A stretch of 32,497 nt of DNA from Pseudomonadota bacterium (GCA_022360315.1 JAKSDA010000240.1:1-32497); one strand, 5' to 3'; positions 15,100 to 24,695 are shown, counted from the stretch's first letter. Notes: a model not told the origin generated them from the letters alone. Program-made: numbers and translations.

Positions 15100-16608
15100 C
15101 TACGGGACTGGCGGGGTTGGCTCGCGGCGCAAATCACGCAGACTATCCTTGTCCCACACCGACAGTTCGTTGATCAATTCGATCACCGCCCGAGTGATGG
15201 GCAGAAAGCTCTCTTCATGCACCATCTCCAGCGTATCGCTCGGATCAAACAGATACACTGGAGCGGCCAGGAGTTGTACAATGGGTACGCCGGTGCCCAA
15301 CAAGAACGCCCCGTCGGTGGGAGGGTTTTCAAAGAAAATCGACGGCGGCAGAATAAATGAACGGCGCAGGTCTTCGGCCTGGATGACGCTGTCGAGGGCG
15401 TCCTCCAGTGGCTCGATCTCGGAGGTGAACCACCAGCGGGGTACCACCTTGTCGGTTGGTGTCAAGACGCCGTTTTCGACAGTTGCGTCGCGGGCCACAT
15501 GTTCGAGGTGGATGGCGACGATGCTTTCATCGATGGTATCTCGATGGGTGACGACAAAGTCGAGGATCCCCGCCCCCCCGGACATATGTCCGCCATTGAC
15601 CAGAAAAAGCATATTAAATGGCCGTAAAAACCGCGGTAATCGTGACCAATAGCGGGCCTGAGCGAGCACGAGCGCCATGCCCGACGCGTCTTCGACGGCG
15701 CCCAACCAGGGCGCATCGTGGTGCGTGCCGATGATCACCCAGTCGCTGGAGACGCCCGGCAGGCTCCCGATCACGTTATGGGATACAGTTGTTGTGCGAT
15801 CAGCCGAGTACGAGACCGTGACGTGCACTGGACCCGCGTCCATCAATTCGAGCAGCAGTTGACCTACCGAAGGTGACACCCAGACGCCGGGCAATGCCCA
15901 GTGCTCACCGTCGTACGGTACGAAGTACTTATTCGATTCCCAGCCTTGCTGAACGATGCCAATGAACCCCACAGCTCCAGCTGCCAGCGCAGGCAACATC
16001 ACCGACTGAAAGCGAGAGCCGAAGGGCACGGTATGCACGAGGGTGTCAAAGTCATTATCTGGGTCGTACGTACGCGTTGCCAATTCATCCCGCACTACCG
16101 ATTGCACCACGGCAATATGGACGTTGGAATACACGGCGATCTTGCCGGGAAGGTTGGTCAGGTCGCCGGTTTGATCGAACGAGTCGAGAGCCAGCTCGCC
16201 CGACAACTCCTGCACAGGGGTGGAAAACGGCACTGGAAAACAGTCGAGCACAAGGGAGCCACTCGCAGCACGCACCTCCAGGTTGCACGTCTGCTCCTCC
16301 CAGCGCTCCACTTCGATGGGATCCATGCGCACGCCCTCGAGCCCGAAGGAGGCAAACTGTTTTGCCAGCCACTGTTCGGACCATCTGTCGGCGGCAAATC
16401 CAGGCCTGCGAATCCCCTGAGAGACGATGGTCTCTGTCCACTCCATCATACGCTCCTGGGAGGGCAGCGCCAGCTCCCACAGCCGGTAGCCGCATCGCTC
16501 GCTCGTGGCCCCCAACAGGACACACAAGCCCACGAAAAGAAGAACCACACGAAGTGCTGCGGATCTGCGCAGCGGTTTTTTCTGTGCTGAGTTGCCTTTG
16601 GTATGCAA
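15100..16608 (-). CDS. M28-family-like membrane-anchored peptidase with PA-type insert
   Basis: About 502 residues from a TTG at 16608, chosen because AGAGG lies 7 bases upstream; an earlier in-frame TTG at 16638 has a cramped site. A basic N-terminus and one hydrophobic segment (LRVVLLFVGLCVLL) suggest a signal anchor. A PA-like domain (about 120-265) precedes an M28 core: VIIGTHHDAPWLGAVEDASG gives His297/Asp298 and Asp307, as in zinc aminopeptidases. The expected Glu-Glu motif reads VNGGHMSGGAG and the usual Asp ligand is Glu369 (IHLEHVARD). It is therefore either a divergent subfamily with altered metal ligands or an inactive relative. Operon with the downstream exported hydrolase. Confidence 0.7.
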   Translation of the reverse strand: MHTKGNSAQKKPLRRSAALRVVLLFVGLCVLLGATSERCGYRLWELALPSQERMMEWTETIVSQGIRRPGFAADRWSEQWLAKQFASFGLEGVRMDPIEVERWEEQTCNLEVRAASGSLVLDCFPVPFSTPVQELSGELALDSFDQTGDLTNLPGKIAVYSNVHIAVVQSVVRDELATRTYDPDNDFDTLVHTVPFGSRFQSVMLPALAAGAVGFIGIVQQGWESNKYFVPYDGEHWALPGVWVSPSVGQLLLELMDAGPVHVTVSYSADRTTTVSHNVIGSLPGVSSDWVIIGTHHDAPWLGAVEDASGMALVLAQARYWSRLPRFLRPFNMLFLVNGGHMSGGAGILDFVVTHRDTIDESIVAIHLEHVARDATVENGVLTPTDKVVPRWWFTSEIEPLEDALDSVIQAEDLRRSFILPPSIFFENPPTDGAFLLGTGVPIVQLLAAPVYLFDPSDTLEMVHEESFLPITRAVIELINELSVWDKDSLRDLRREPTPPVP

Positions 16609-16714
16609 AATTTCGCCTCTCGATGGCCTGCCCGGCAACGTCCTGAGGAAAATTCGTCGCAGTCGTCAGCGGACAATTAATCAGTAATCTGGCTCGAAAA
16701 TCAAATCAGGTTGG

Positions 16715-16986
16715 TTGCGATTTGGCAAGGGCCGCAGAGATGAAGAAGGGTACACCGGCGCGCCGAAAACCGCACACGGACGGCGCACCATCGCTATGGC
16801 TGCCAGGCTGGCCGAAATTCTATCGAACCACCGGCAGTCGCTTCGCGCCGCGCAGCATCCGTGTGGCCAAAGAACGAGTGGTTCGCGATATTCTCGGCCA
16901 TAGGCGGCCGGACATGACCGCGCACTACTCGACCATCCGCATGAACGAAAAGAAGGAGGCGGCCCACATGGTTCAGTTGATCCAGG
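16715..16986 (+). pseudogene. Tyrosine recombinase (integrase) C-terminal remnant
   Basis: Two frames each hold a piece of one integrase. The frame from 16715 reads YTGAPKTAHGRRTIAMAARL AEILSNHRQ, like the strand region before the catalytic Arg. The frame from about 16863 reads VRDILGHRRPDMTAHYSTIR, containing the His of LGH and the terminal Tyr nucleophile. The part with the R-H-x-x-R box is missing, so the gene is deleted and frameshifted. It marks an old mobile-element insertion directly upstream of the DUF4157 gene. Confidence 0.55.
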
Positions 16987-17079
16987 GTGGTCAGGGGGGA
17001 CTCCGCGTCCCCGGGACCCGAGACGAAAAACGCTGTCGGTTAGCTTTGTTTCTAACGTGCCTTGGATTACGGTTTGTGC

Positions 17080-18081
17080 GTGAGCATCTACGAGCGGCTG
17101 TTGCGGGGGCAACATGACGGGCGGGAATGTACGCCAGACCCGGACATGGAGGAACTCGCACGGAAGTATGGGATCCTGGATCCGGCCCTGGCGATGGCTC
17201 TTTATTCACAGGCGTGCGACGAGGCGCGACTGGGCCATAGTTCGGTCACCGCGGCGTACGAACGTCGACTCCAGGCGGCAGCTGGTCCTCCCGTGGCTCA
17301 GGGGAAACGAACCCGAACCGCGGCCGTATACGGAGAGCCCACCCGGTGGGCAGCTCCGACGCCCAGTGTGTCCCCGAGCAAGCGAAGCCGCACCATGACA
17401 ATGGCCGAGGAGATGGCCAGGAGAGAGATGTCGATGGAGGCGCAACGTCGTGCACAGGAGGCGGAGTGTGCTGGCAGAGAATTGCCGCCAGCCGAGAGGT
17501 TCCCCGGGTACGACTATGTCATGTCGGTGCTGCGCGACCTCGGGTGCGGAGGCGAATCGGGGCCAGAATGGCCAGAAACCGAACCGAGTAACTCTTTCGC
17601 ATCCGCGGTGGCGGAACAGGGCCACACCGCACCAGCGGTGGCGGCAGAGAGCCCCACCGCTGCGCAGCTGCTGCCGCTGCCGTTCCGGGACGAGATGGAG
17701 CGCCACTTTGGTGCTGACCTGCATGACGTCACCGCGGAGGTCCGCCACAGCCTCCCCGGGGATGCCCTGGCCGCGGCGGCACCGGAGTACATCGCGTTTG
17801 CGAGCGCATCCCCGAGCCGGGAGACCGTGGCCCACGAGGTCGCCCACCTCCTTCAGTACCCGCGGTTGGAAAGGAGGGTGACCGGGCTTCCCGGACGGCT
17901 CGGTCCCCATCAGTCGAGCGTGTTTACCGTCCCATCATTTCTCAGTCGCCGGAGAGGCTCTGTCGGCACGTTGACGGGCTCGCTGCTCCCAGCGCTCGCG
18001 GGCCAGTTGACGCATGTCGACTGTCTGGTCGGTCTCGTCGACGATTTCCAGGCCCAACAGGGTCTCCACAACGTCCTCTAG
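17080..18081 (+). CDS. DUF4157-domain metalloprotease (eCIS-associated type), C-terminally rearranged
   Basis: From a GTG at 17080 (weak ribosome site) the frame encodes 333 residues. Two GKRTRT/SKRSRTM-like motifs in the first 120 residues recall the PGKRTLTE motif common in this family. The region 17671-17880 is the DUF4157 domain: LPLPFRDEMERHFGADLHDV followed by ETVAHEVAHLLQYPR, with the HExxH zinc site at about residues 252-256. DUF4157 proteins are frequent cargo or neighbours of extracellular contractile injection systems. After about 17890 the similarity ends. From 17935 on, the frame is merely the antisense of the CNNM transporter gene, so the original C-terminus has been lost and the last 50 residues are accidental. 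It may be a pseudogene; the protease domain itself is intact. Confidence 0.65.
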   Translation: MSIYERLLRGQHDGRECTPDPDMEELARKYGILDPALAMALYSQACDEARLGHSSVTAAYERRLQAAAGPPVAQGKRTRTAAVYGEPTRWAAPTPSVSPSKRSRTMTMAEEMARREMSMEAQRRAQEAECAGRELPPAERFPGYDYVMSVLRDLGCGGESGPEWPETEPSNSFASAVAEQGHTAPAVAAESPTAAQLLPLPFRDEMERHFGADLHDVTAEVRHSLPGDALAAAAPEYIAFASASPSRETVAHEVAHLLQYPRLERRVTGLPGRLGPHQSSVFTVPSFLSRRRGSVGTLTGSLLPALAGQLTHVDCLVGLVDDFQAQQGLHNVL

Positions 18082-18996
18082 AGTGGCAATCCCGGCAGTG
18101 CCGCCCAGGTCCTCGTGAAGCAGCACGATGTGCTCTTTGCCGTGCAACATGGCATCGAGCAGTGCCGAGAGCGAGGCCTGCTCTGGCATGGTCAAGAGTT
18201 CTCTCGACAGCTCTGAGAGCTGTACGTCGGTTCGGTCGCGCGCGGCCCACAGCAATAGATCGTCCTTGAGCACATACCCCGTGATCTCGTCGATCGTGCC
18301 GGCAAAGATGGGATACCGCGAAAACGCCGAGGCGCGCGCATCGGCGATCGCTTCGGCCACAGTGCTGTCCCGGGGAAACGCAACCAGCACATTGCGCGGA
18401 GTCATGATGTCGCGGGCTGCAAGAGACTGAAAGCGCAGCAAGTTGCGCATCACTCGCGACTCGGTCTCATCGGTGATGCCCTCGCTGGCCACCACATCGA
18501 CCAGCCCTTTGAGCTCGGCCCGGCTCACTGTGGGCTCTTGCTCATCTCGAGTGAGTAATGCGCTGAGAGCGCGCGATAGGACCACCAGGGGGTAGAGCGC
18601 GAAGATGAGCCAGACCAGGATTCGGGCGCTGATCGGAGCCAGTGTCCGCCAGTAATTGGCCCCGAGTGTCTTGGGAATGATCTCCGAAAAAACCAGGATC
18701 AAGAACGTCAGAATAGCCGAGGCAATGGCCAGCGCCCCCGAGCCAAAAACCACCCCTGCCTGGGCGCCCACGCCAGCGGCGCCGACAGTGTGGGCAATGG
18801 TGTTGAGGATGAGGATGGCGGCGAGCGGACGATCGATGTCGTTTCTGAGCCCCTCGAGCAGCTCCGCGACCGCCGGTTGCTCGTCGCGCAAAGCAGCGAC
18901 ATAAGCCGGCTGAACCGACAAGATCACGGCCTCGAGCAGCGAGCACAGAAACGAGAACCCGAGCGCGAGTGCCAGGTATAGCAATAAAAGGGTCAT
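17935..18996 (-). CDS. CNNM/CorC (HlyC) family transporter
   Basis: 353 residues. The N-terminal CNNM transmembrane domain (DUF21) has hydrophobic segments at about 1-30, 60-80, 85-110 and 120-145 and the family sequence LIFSEIIPKTLGANY-like LVFSEIIPKTLGANYWRTLA. It is followed by two CBS domains (RDIMTPRNVLVAFPRDSTVA; SRYPIFAGTIDEITGYVLKD; HIVLLHEDLGGTAGIATLED). Such proteins are linked to Mg2+ or Co2+ efflux in the inner membrane. The C-terminal CorC/HlyC domain of longer members is absent and the protein ends in a basic tail. Its 3' end overlaps the extended DUF4157 frame by 147 bp. Confidence 0.9.
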   Translation of the reverse strand: MTLLLLYLALALGFSFLCSLLEAVILSVQPAYVAALRDEQPAVAELLEGLRNDIDRPLAAILILNTIAHTVGAAGVGAQAGVVFGSGALAIASAILTFLILVFSEIIPKTLGANYWRTLAPISARILVWLIFALYPLVVLSRALSALLTRDEQEPTVSRAELKGLVDVVASEGITDETESRVMRNLLRFQSLAARDIMTPRNVLVAFPRDSTVAEAIADARASAFSRYPIFAGTIDEITGYVLKDDLLLWAARDRTDVQLSELSRELLTMPEQASLSALLDAMLHGKEHIVLLHEDLGGTAGIATLEDVVETLLGLEIVDETDQTVDMRQLARERWEQRARQRADRASPATEK

Positions 18997-19507
18997 CGAG
19001 CGCGATTATACGAGCCGACGGGATGTCGGGGACGGTTTGCACTTTTTGATCTGGCGCCGGCGTAGGCATGCCTCGCTAAGTGAAATAATCTACGTCATTT
19101 CCATCAGTTCGGGCGTCCGGCACGTTGGACCAGAACTCTGTTCGGCCCGAGCCCAACAGCGAAACCGCAGACGACAAGGAGGAAACGGGGCGTCCCGAAT
19201 AATCGGACGAACGGCGTCGTGATCTACAGAAGGCTGGCGCGTCGAGACCCCCTCGAACGTGCCAGGCGGCTCACTGTGCTCATTCCCACGGGATCCCGAA
19301 GCAAATCCTCAAGACGACCGGGTTTCAGCCCGATAGGCTACCTGTCACCCTAGTCCAGTCTCTCGGTCCTGTGACGAGACGAACTTGAGGTTGGACTCGT
19401 TACAGGACCGACCCGAGCGTAGCACCCAGCTCTCGGCGCGGGTGACCCAAGCGAGCTCTTCGTATGGGTTGCCCGCATCGTGTGGGTTGCCCGAAAAGGA
19501 GCCAGAA
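18997..19507. other. Intergenic region, no gene recognised
   Basis: Divergent region between the CNNM gene (minus) and the collagenase (plus). No frame has recognisable similarity and no strong promoter or terminator stands out. GGAG at 19497-19500, preceded by AAAA, forms the ribosome binding site of the collagenase gene. Confidence 0.5.
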
Positions 19508-22441
19508 ATGAAGCCACTGTCCCCACGAACGATCCGCCTCGCGCTTCTGTTCGCGCTGCTGCCAGCGTGTGCGGCAGACTCAGACGATCGAGCGATCGAG
19601 AAGCCGCGGCTGCCGCAAGAGAAACCGGTCCCCCGCGCTCCCCTCGATGGCCAATGGCGGATGCCCCACGAGCACAAGCGCCAACTCGAACCGGAGCCAC
19701 GTCAGCCTTGGGAAGTGGCGGTCTTCAGCTCGCGCACGATCGCCGAGTCGACGAGCTCCACGATGAGTCTTCTCGAACGACCGACCAAGAACGCCGTCGC
19801 AGCCTGCGACGACAACGGCTTCGCTACCAAGACAGGCACGGACCTGGTCGACCACATACGCAACGCACCGACCAACCCGGACACCAATACAAGCTGTGTC
19901 AACCGACTCTTTTCGGACGCCGCAGAGAGCGTTCGCTTCGCCGCGTACTCGGCCCAGAACATGATCGACGTGGCCAACGCCACCGCATCCCTAGCCGTCA
20001 GCTACGACGGCACGAACTCGACGACCCTCCAGGAGCTCTACCTCTTCCTGCGGGCTGGCTACTTCAACAAGTTCTACAACCCGGACCAGATCGTCTGGCC
20101 GAGCTCGGTGCGGACGGCCATGGTCGGAGCCCTGGATGCCTTCGTGGCCAACGGCCACTTCTTCGACGGAACGGACGAGCACGGAGCCGTGCTCAAGGAG
20201 GCTCTGATCTCCATGGACAGCGCCGAAGAACAAGCCCGCTATGTCTATGTGGTGAAGGACTGGCTCGGCCGTTGGGACAGCAACTACGCGGCGAGCTGGT
20301 ACATGCGGAGCGCAGTCAACAGCCTGTTCGTCCTCCTCTTTCGTGGGCACCAGCAGCAGGCGTTCCGCGACGTCACAGCGCCTGATACCGCTTTGATGGT
20401 CGACCTGAGGGACTTCGCCACCTCCACGTGGATGGTGGGATCCGACGCCGAATTCATGGCGCAGAACGCCGGGCGCGAACTCGCTCGCTTCCTCCAGTAC
20501 GAGACGGCGGGCATCTACTCGACGGCCAAGAGCGGGGTTCAGTCGATCCTGTTGACCTACTCGATGACCGGCTTCGGATCCAGGATCTGGATCGCTACCG
20601 CCTCCGTTACCAATTACTACGACGACTGCAACGACTACGGCACCTGCGGCTTCGAAGATGAGCTCGAGCAGCAGATCCTGTCGGTCGAGCACCTGTGTAG
20701 CTCGACGATCAAGATCCGCGCCCAGCAGATGAGCACGCAGGAGCTCGCCGACAGCTGCCAGCTGCTCGATGCTCAGGAGACCTACTTCCACGACCGCCTG
20801 GCGACCAACTACAAACCAGTGGCACAGGACAACAACGACTCCCTGGAAGTCGTCGTCTTCGACAGCTACGACGACTATGCCACCTATTCTTGGTTGTTCT
20901 TCGGCAACAGCACTAACAACGGAGGAATCTACCTCGAGGGAGATCCCGCGGCGCCGGGGAATCAAGCCCGGTTCATCGCCCACGAGGCGACCTGGCTGCC
21001 CGATTTCGCGGTGTGGAACCTCGAGCACGAATACGTCCACTACCTCGACGGCCGCTTCAACATGATGGGCGGCTTCGGCGACTACCGAACCAGCACCCAC
21101 AAGACGGTCTGGTGGATCGAGGGACTGGCCGAATATATCTCGAAAAAGGACGACAATCCCGAAGCTGTGGCAACCGCAAGCGATGCCAGCTTTGCCCTCT
21201 CCACCGTCATGACCAACACCTACAACAGCGGCCAGACACGGATCTACACTTGGGGCTACCTAGCGGTGCGCTTCATGTTCGAGCGTCATTCGGCCGAGGT
21301 CGATCAGGTGCTCACCTACTTCCGCGCCGGCAACTACGACACCTACCTGAGCTACCTCGACGGCTCGATCGGCTCCTCCCACGACAGCGAGTGGTACAGC
21401 TGGCTCAACGACCTCGCAAACGGCGGAGGCGGTGGTGGGTCCACGCCCCTCGCCAACGGGGTCCCGGCTACGGGTCTATCGGTAACGACATCTGGAGACG
21501 AGCTCCACTTCGCCCTCGACGTGCCCACGGACGCGAACGACCTGTCCTTCACCATCACCGGCGGAACCGGCGACGCCGATCTCTACGTTCGTTTCGGCTC
21601 CCCGCCTACCGAATCCACCTACGACTGCCGGCCGTGGAAGAACGGCAATGAGGAAACGTGCTCCCAAGCGACACCGGCCACCGGAACCTGGTACGCCATG
21701 GTTCGGGCCTACAACCCCTTCTCCGGGGTTACCCTGACCGGCTCCTACACCGAGGGCGGCGGCGGCAACCCTGGGGAACTCCAAAACGGTGTCCCCGAGG
21801 GCGGACTGGGGGCGGGAACCGGCGAGGTGCTCGAGCGGTTCGTCTGGGTCCCGGCAGGCGCAACAGATCTCAACGTCACCATCACTGGGGGTACCGGAGA
21901 CGCAGACCTGTACGTGCGCTTTGATGCCTGGCCGACGAGCACAGAGTACGACTGCCGGCCCTACCTCGGGGGCAATCAGGAAACCTGTAGTTTTGCATCT
22001 CCGTCGTCGGGGTGGTGGTACGTCCATCTGCGCGGTTACTCCGCCTTCACCGGCGTGACCCTGACCGCATCCTTTACCGAGCGTGGAGGTGACACGACCG
22101 TACCAAACGCCTGTATCTCCGACGGCCCCACCACCTCCGGCCAGCTGGAATCGGGGGCTGCCATCTGCATGGGCAACTCGTCCCAACCGCGGTACTACTA
22201 CGTGTGGGTGCCGGCCGGGACCCAATCGGTGACCGTTCGCTCCGGACACGGAACGGGGAACGCCGATCTCCTGGTCCGATCCGGCGGGTGGCCCACCGCG
22301 TCGAGCAACGACGGCTCGTCTGCCGGCACTGGCAACAGCGAGTCGGTCGTTGTCACCAGCCCGTCGAGCGGTTGGTTCTACGTCGCGGTTGTCGCCAACC
22401 CGTCCTTCGAAGGAGCTGCGCTCATCGTCGACCTTCAGTAG
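19508..22441 (+). CDS. M9-family collagenase lipoprotein with three PPC domains
   Basis: 977 residues from the ATG at 19508, with AAAAGGAG six bases upstream. The signal LALLFALLPAC suggests a lipoprotein. An M9 N-terminal activator region (about 90-400) leads to the peptidase domain, with HEYVH at 507-511 and the third zinc ligand Glu538 in WWIEGLAEYIS, the spacing of bacterial collagenases. From residue 647 follow three pre-peptidase C-terminal (PPC) beta-sandwiches. Each has a DLYVRF or DLLVRS strand and a GTWYAMV, GWWYVHL or GWFYVAV strand. They are joined by a Gly-rich linker (GGGGGGS) and a shorter one. PPC domains often bind collagen or are removed on maturation. The role is degradation of collagen-like proteins at or outside the cell surface. 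Confidence 0.92.
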   Translation: MKPLSPRTIRLALLFALLPACAADSDDRAIEKPRLPQEKPVPRAPLDGQWRMPHEHKRQLEPEPRQPWEVAVFSSRTIAESTSSTMSLLERPTKNAVAACDDNGFATKTGTDLVDHIRNAPTNPDTNTSCVNRLFSDAAESVRFAAYSAQNMIDVANATASLAVSYDGTNSTTLQELYLFLRAGYFNKFYNPDQIVWPSSVRTAMVGALDAFVANGHFFDGTDEHGAVLKEALISMDSAEEQARYVYVVKDWLGRWDSNYAASWYMRSAVNSLFVLLFRGHQQQAFRDVTAPDTALMVDLRDFATSTWMVGSDAEFMAQNAGRELARFLQYETAGIYSTAKSGVQSILLTYSMTGFGSRIWIATASVTNYYDDCNDYGTCGFEDELEQQILSVEHLCSSTIKIRAQQMSTQELADSCQLLDAQETYFHDRLATNYKPVAQDNNDSLEVVVFDSYDDYATYSWLFFGNSTNNGGIYLEGDPAAPGNQARFIAHEATWLPDFAVWNLEHEYVHYLDGRFNMMGGFGDYRTSTHKTVWWIEGLAEYISKKDDNPEAVATASDASFALSTVMTNTYNSGQTRIYTWGYLAVRFMFERHSAEVDQVLTYFRAGNYDTYLSYLDGSIGSSHDSEWYSWLNDLANGGGGGGSTPLANGVPATGLSVTTSGDELHFALDVPTDANDLSFTITGGTGDADLYVRFGSPPTESTYDCRPWKNGNEETCSQATPATGTWYAMVRAYNPFSGVTLTGSYTEGGGGNPGELQNGVPEGGLGAGTGEVLERFVWVPAGATDLNVTITGGTGDADLYVRFDAWPTSTEYDCRPYLGGNQETCSFASPSSGWWYVHLRGYSAFTGVTLTASFTERGGDTTVPNACISDGPTTSGQLESGAAICMGNSSQPRYYYVWVPAGTQSVTVRSGHGTGNADLLVRSGGWPTASSNDGSSAGTGNSESVVVTSPSSGWFYVAVVANPSFEGAALIVDLQ

Positions 22442-22497
22442 GAGCACCTCCGGTCCGACGGAACTCGGTCGAGCTCGAAACCGGTCGACGCGGAGAC

Positions 22498-23244
22498 TCA
22501 GCCTCGCCGCACGGCCTGCCGGAACTCGGTCGGTGTCAGACCGACGACAGACTTGAAGTGACGGCTGAACGCACTGTGGTCGCTGTAGCCACAGGCGTGG
22601 GCTACCTCGGAAATCGTCACCTGCTCGCTGTCGCGGAGCATCGAAGAGGCGACGTCGAGTCTGGTCTTGGCCAACAACTGTCCCGGCGTCAAACCGAAGA
22701 TCCGCCGCAGGTGGCGCTCGAACCGGGCTCGAGAAAGCCCTACATCCCGCGCCAACTCATCGACTCGCAAAGGCTCGGCATAGCCCTGCTGGATCCTCTC
22801 GAGCGCCATCACCAAACGGCTGCAAACCGAGTCGCTGATCTCGGGCTGCTGTAGGTCACGAGAGATTCCGACCAGACCGACGGTGGCGCCCGAGGAATCG
22901 CGCACCGGCATCTTGTAGGTCAGACACCACCCGGGGGTTCGACCTCGATACAGGTGTAGCTCGAGACGATCCCTGATCTCTTCGCTGTCTTCGACGACCC
23001 GTTGATCCTGCTCCTGAAACGAAGCTCCGAGACTGTCTCCAAAGACCTCCTTCGCAGTCCGACCGATCAGATGGGACTTGCATTCGAAGCCGCTCCGCTC
23101 CACCAGTGTCGAGCTCACGGCGACGTACTGCAGATCGCGGTTCTTGACGAAGAACACCGTGTCAGGTGTGCTGTCGAAAAGAGACTCGAGCACTGCGGTA
23201 TCGATCGACCGGAGGGCTCGAGTGACGCTGGCTTTAGAAACCAT
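22498..23244 (-). CDS. PAS-sensor AraC-family transcriptional regulator
   Basis: 248 residues. Residues about 15-135 form a PAS fold (VLESLFDSTPDTVFFVKNRD, LIGRTAKEVFG, YKMPVRDSSGATVGLVGISR). The last 100 residues are the AraC HTH (PLRVDELARDVGLSRARFER, ISEVAHACGYSDHSAFSRHF, VGLTPTEFRQAVRRG). PAS-AraC proteins sense a small molecule or redox signal in the cytoplasm. It converges on the collagenase gene and lies 56 bp downstream of the amidase end on the same strand, so it might be co-transcribed with the amidase; whether it controls either is unknown. Confidence 0.88.
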   Translation of the reverse strand: MVSKASVTRALRSIDTAVLESLFDSTPDTVFFVKNRDLQYVAVSSTLVERSGFECKSHLIGRTAKEVFGDSLGASFQEQDQRVVEDSEEIRDRLELHLYRGRTPGWCLTYKMPVRDSSGATVGLVGISRDLQQPEISDSVCSRLVMALERIQQGYAEPLRVDELARDVGLSRARFERHLRRIFGLTPGQLLAKTRLDVASSMLRDSEQVTISEVAHACGYSDHSAFSRHFKSVVGLTPTEFRQAVRRG

Positions 23245-23300
23245 GGGTCATCGCGGGAGTTCGGGCGACTATACATCCGGCTCTCGCGTCGCGGCGTTCA

Positions 23301-24695
23301 TCATCGGGGTCGGCCTACTGAATCGATCGGTATTCCGGCGTCGACCCCGGCCTCGATGATCTCGGCGGCGGCCAGGCATCGATCTTCGCGCCACAGGTCG
23401 GCGTAGATCTGTATCCCGGTCGGCAGACCATCGACAACGCCGGTGGGCAGGGCGATGGAGGGGAGCCCGAGCACATTGCCCGGCATGATGAAGATGGTCG
23501 CGCGGCGCAGCATCTCGATACCCGTGTGCGGATCGAGATCGGCGTCCACCGGCCACGGGGGGCAAGTCAAGGTTGGTCCGATCGCCACCGGGTAGGTGGA
23601 GAGGAACTCGGACCACTGGCGGGTGAGATGCGAGCGCTCCGCGTGAAGCGCGTGGTTGGATCTGTCTTCGACGTCGAACGCGTAACACATGCGGGTCATG
23701 TGATCCGACACCGAAGCGGTAAGGGTCGGCCGCATCGTCGGCAGCAGGTCGAAGAAATCGGTCGCCAATAGCTCGCCCCACACGGCGCTCACCCGCTCGA
23801 GCTCGGGCGGCTCTGCACGTTCGACTGTCCAACCCGCCGCGGCGAGGAGATCACCCGCCCGGTCGATTGCCGCGAGCGTGTCCGCAGCAATATTCGCACC
23901 GGGGAGCCGGGTGACCAGGGCGGCACGGCTGACGTCCGGGTCCGGGCCCTCGAGCGGCGCATTGACAGACCGCGGATCTCGGATGTCGCGACCGGCCAGA
24001 ACCCGCAGCGCTAGCCTCAGATCACCGACCGACCGCGCCATCGGTCCGGTCACCAGCATGGCCTGGCCCGCCATGCCATGGTCCAGGGGAGGCAACGAGC
24101 TGGCGTGGGGGATGCGCCCAGTCGTCGGCTTCAGCGTCGCGACTCCGCAGCAGTACGCCGGGTTGCGCAGGGAGCCACCCATATCGGTGCCAATCCCCAG
24201 TGGGGTCATTCCTGTCGCGAGCGCTGCTGCGTCACCCCCGCTCGAGCCAGCCGGAGTCAGCTCGGGGTTCCACGGGTTCAGCGTGCGCCCTCGCAGCGGA
24301 TTGTCCGTGGACACGCGCAGTCCCATCTCGGACAGATTCGTGCGCCCGATAGGAATGGCACCGGCGGCCCTCAGTCGCGACACGACCGGTGCGTCCACAT
24401 ACGGCATCGCGTGCTCGAGTGCGGGCACGCCGTGGGTAGTAGCCGAATCGAGACAGTCGATGTTCTCTTTGATCGTGAACGGGACGCCGTGAAGTGGCCG
24501 TGTCGGTGCGCGACTGTCCGCCGCGTCGGCGTCGGCCAGTGCAGACTCTCGCAGCACCACGGTGATCGCGTTGACGTGGCCGTTCTCCTCGTCGATGCGC
24601 GCCAAGTGCGCTTCGACGACCTCCCGGCTGGACACATCCCCCGTTCGAATGAGCGCGGCCAGCTCGGCCGCGGTGCGTTCGTACAGCTTGGTCAT
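23301..24695 (-). CDS. Amidase-signature family amidase
   Basis: 464 residues, the normal length. The catalytic triad of the family is complete: Lys76 in PFTIKENIDC, the cis-Ser at 151 in TPAGSSGGDAAALATG and the nucleophile Ser175 in GTDMGGSLRNPA. It hydrolyses amides to acids and ammonia in the cytosol. Because an aldoxime dehydratase and a nitrile hydratase are encoded 12 kb upstream, it could finish an aldoxime-nitrile-amide-acid route, but it is not in that operon and the substrate is not evident. It is not a GatA, since gatB and gatC are absent. It precedes the PAS-AraC regulator. Confidence 0.9.
   Translation of the reverse strand: MTKLYERTAAELAALIRTGDVSSREVVEAHLARIDEENGHVNAITVVLRESALADADAADSRAPTRPLHGVPFTIKENIDCLDSATTHGVPALEHAMPYVDAPVVSRLRAAGAIPIGRTNLSEMGLRVSTDNPLRGRTLNPWNPELTPAGSSGGDAAALATGMTPLGIGTDMGGSLRNPAYCCGVATLKPTTGRIPHASSLPPLDHGMAGQAMLVTGPMARSVGDLRLALRVLAGRDIRDPRSVNAPLEGPDPDVSRAALVTRLPGANIAADTLAAIDRAGDLLAAAGWTVERAEPPELERVSAVWGELLATDFFDLLPTMRPTLTASVSDHMTRMCYAFDVEDRSNHALHAERSHLTRQWSEFLSTYPVAIGPTLTCPPWPVDADLDPHTGIEMLRRATIFIMPGNVLGLPSIALPTGVVDGLPTGIQIYADLWREDRCLAAAEIIEAGVDAGIPIDSVGRPR

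Noticed and set aside
17890..18081. C-terminal domain of the DUF4157 protein
   Set aside because: From 17935 the sequence is fully explained as the antisense of the CNNM gene 3' end.
22459..22532. Direct repeat CGGAACTCGGTCG (two copies, about 60 bp apart)
   Set aside because: One copy lies within the AraC coding sequence at a conserved Thr-Glu-Phe-Arg, so the similarity is probably chance.
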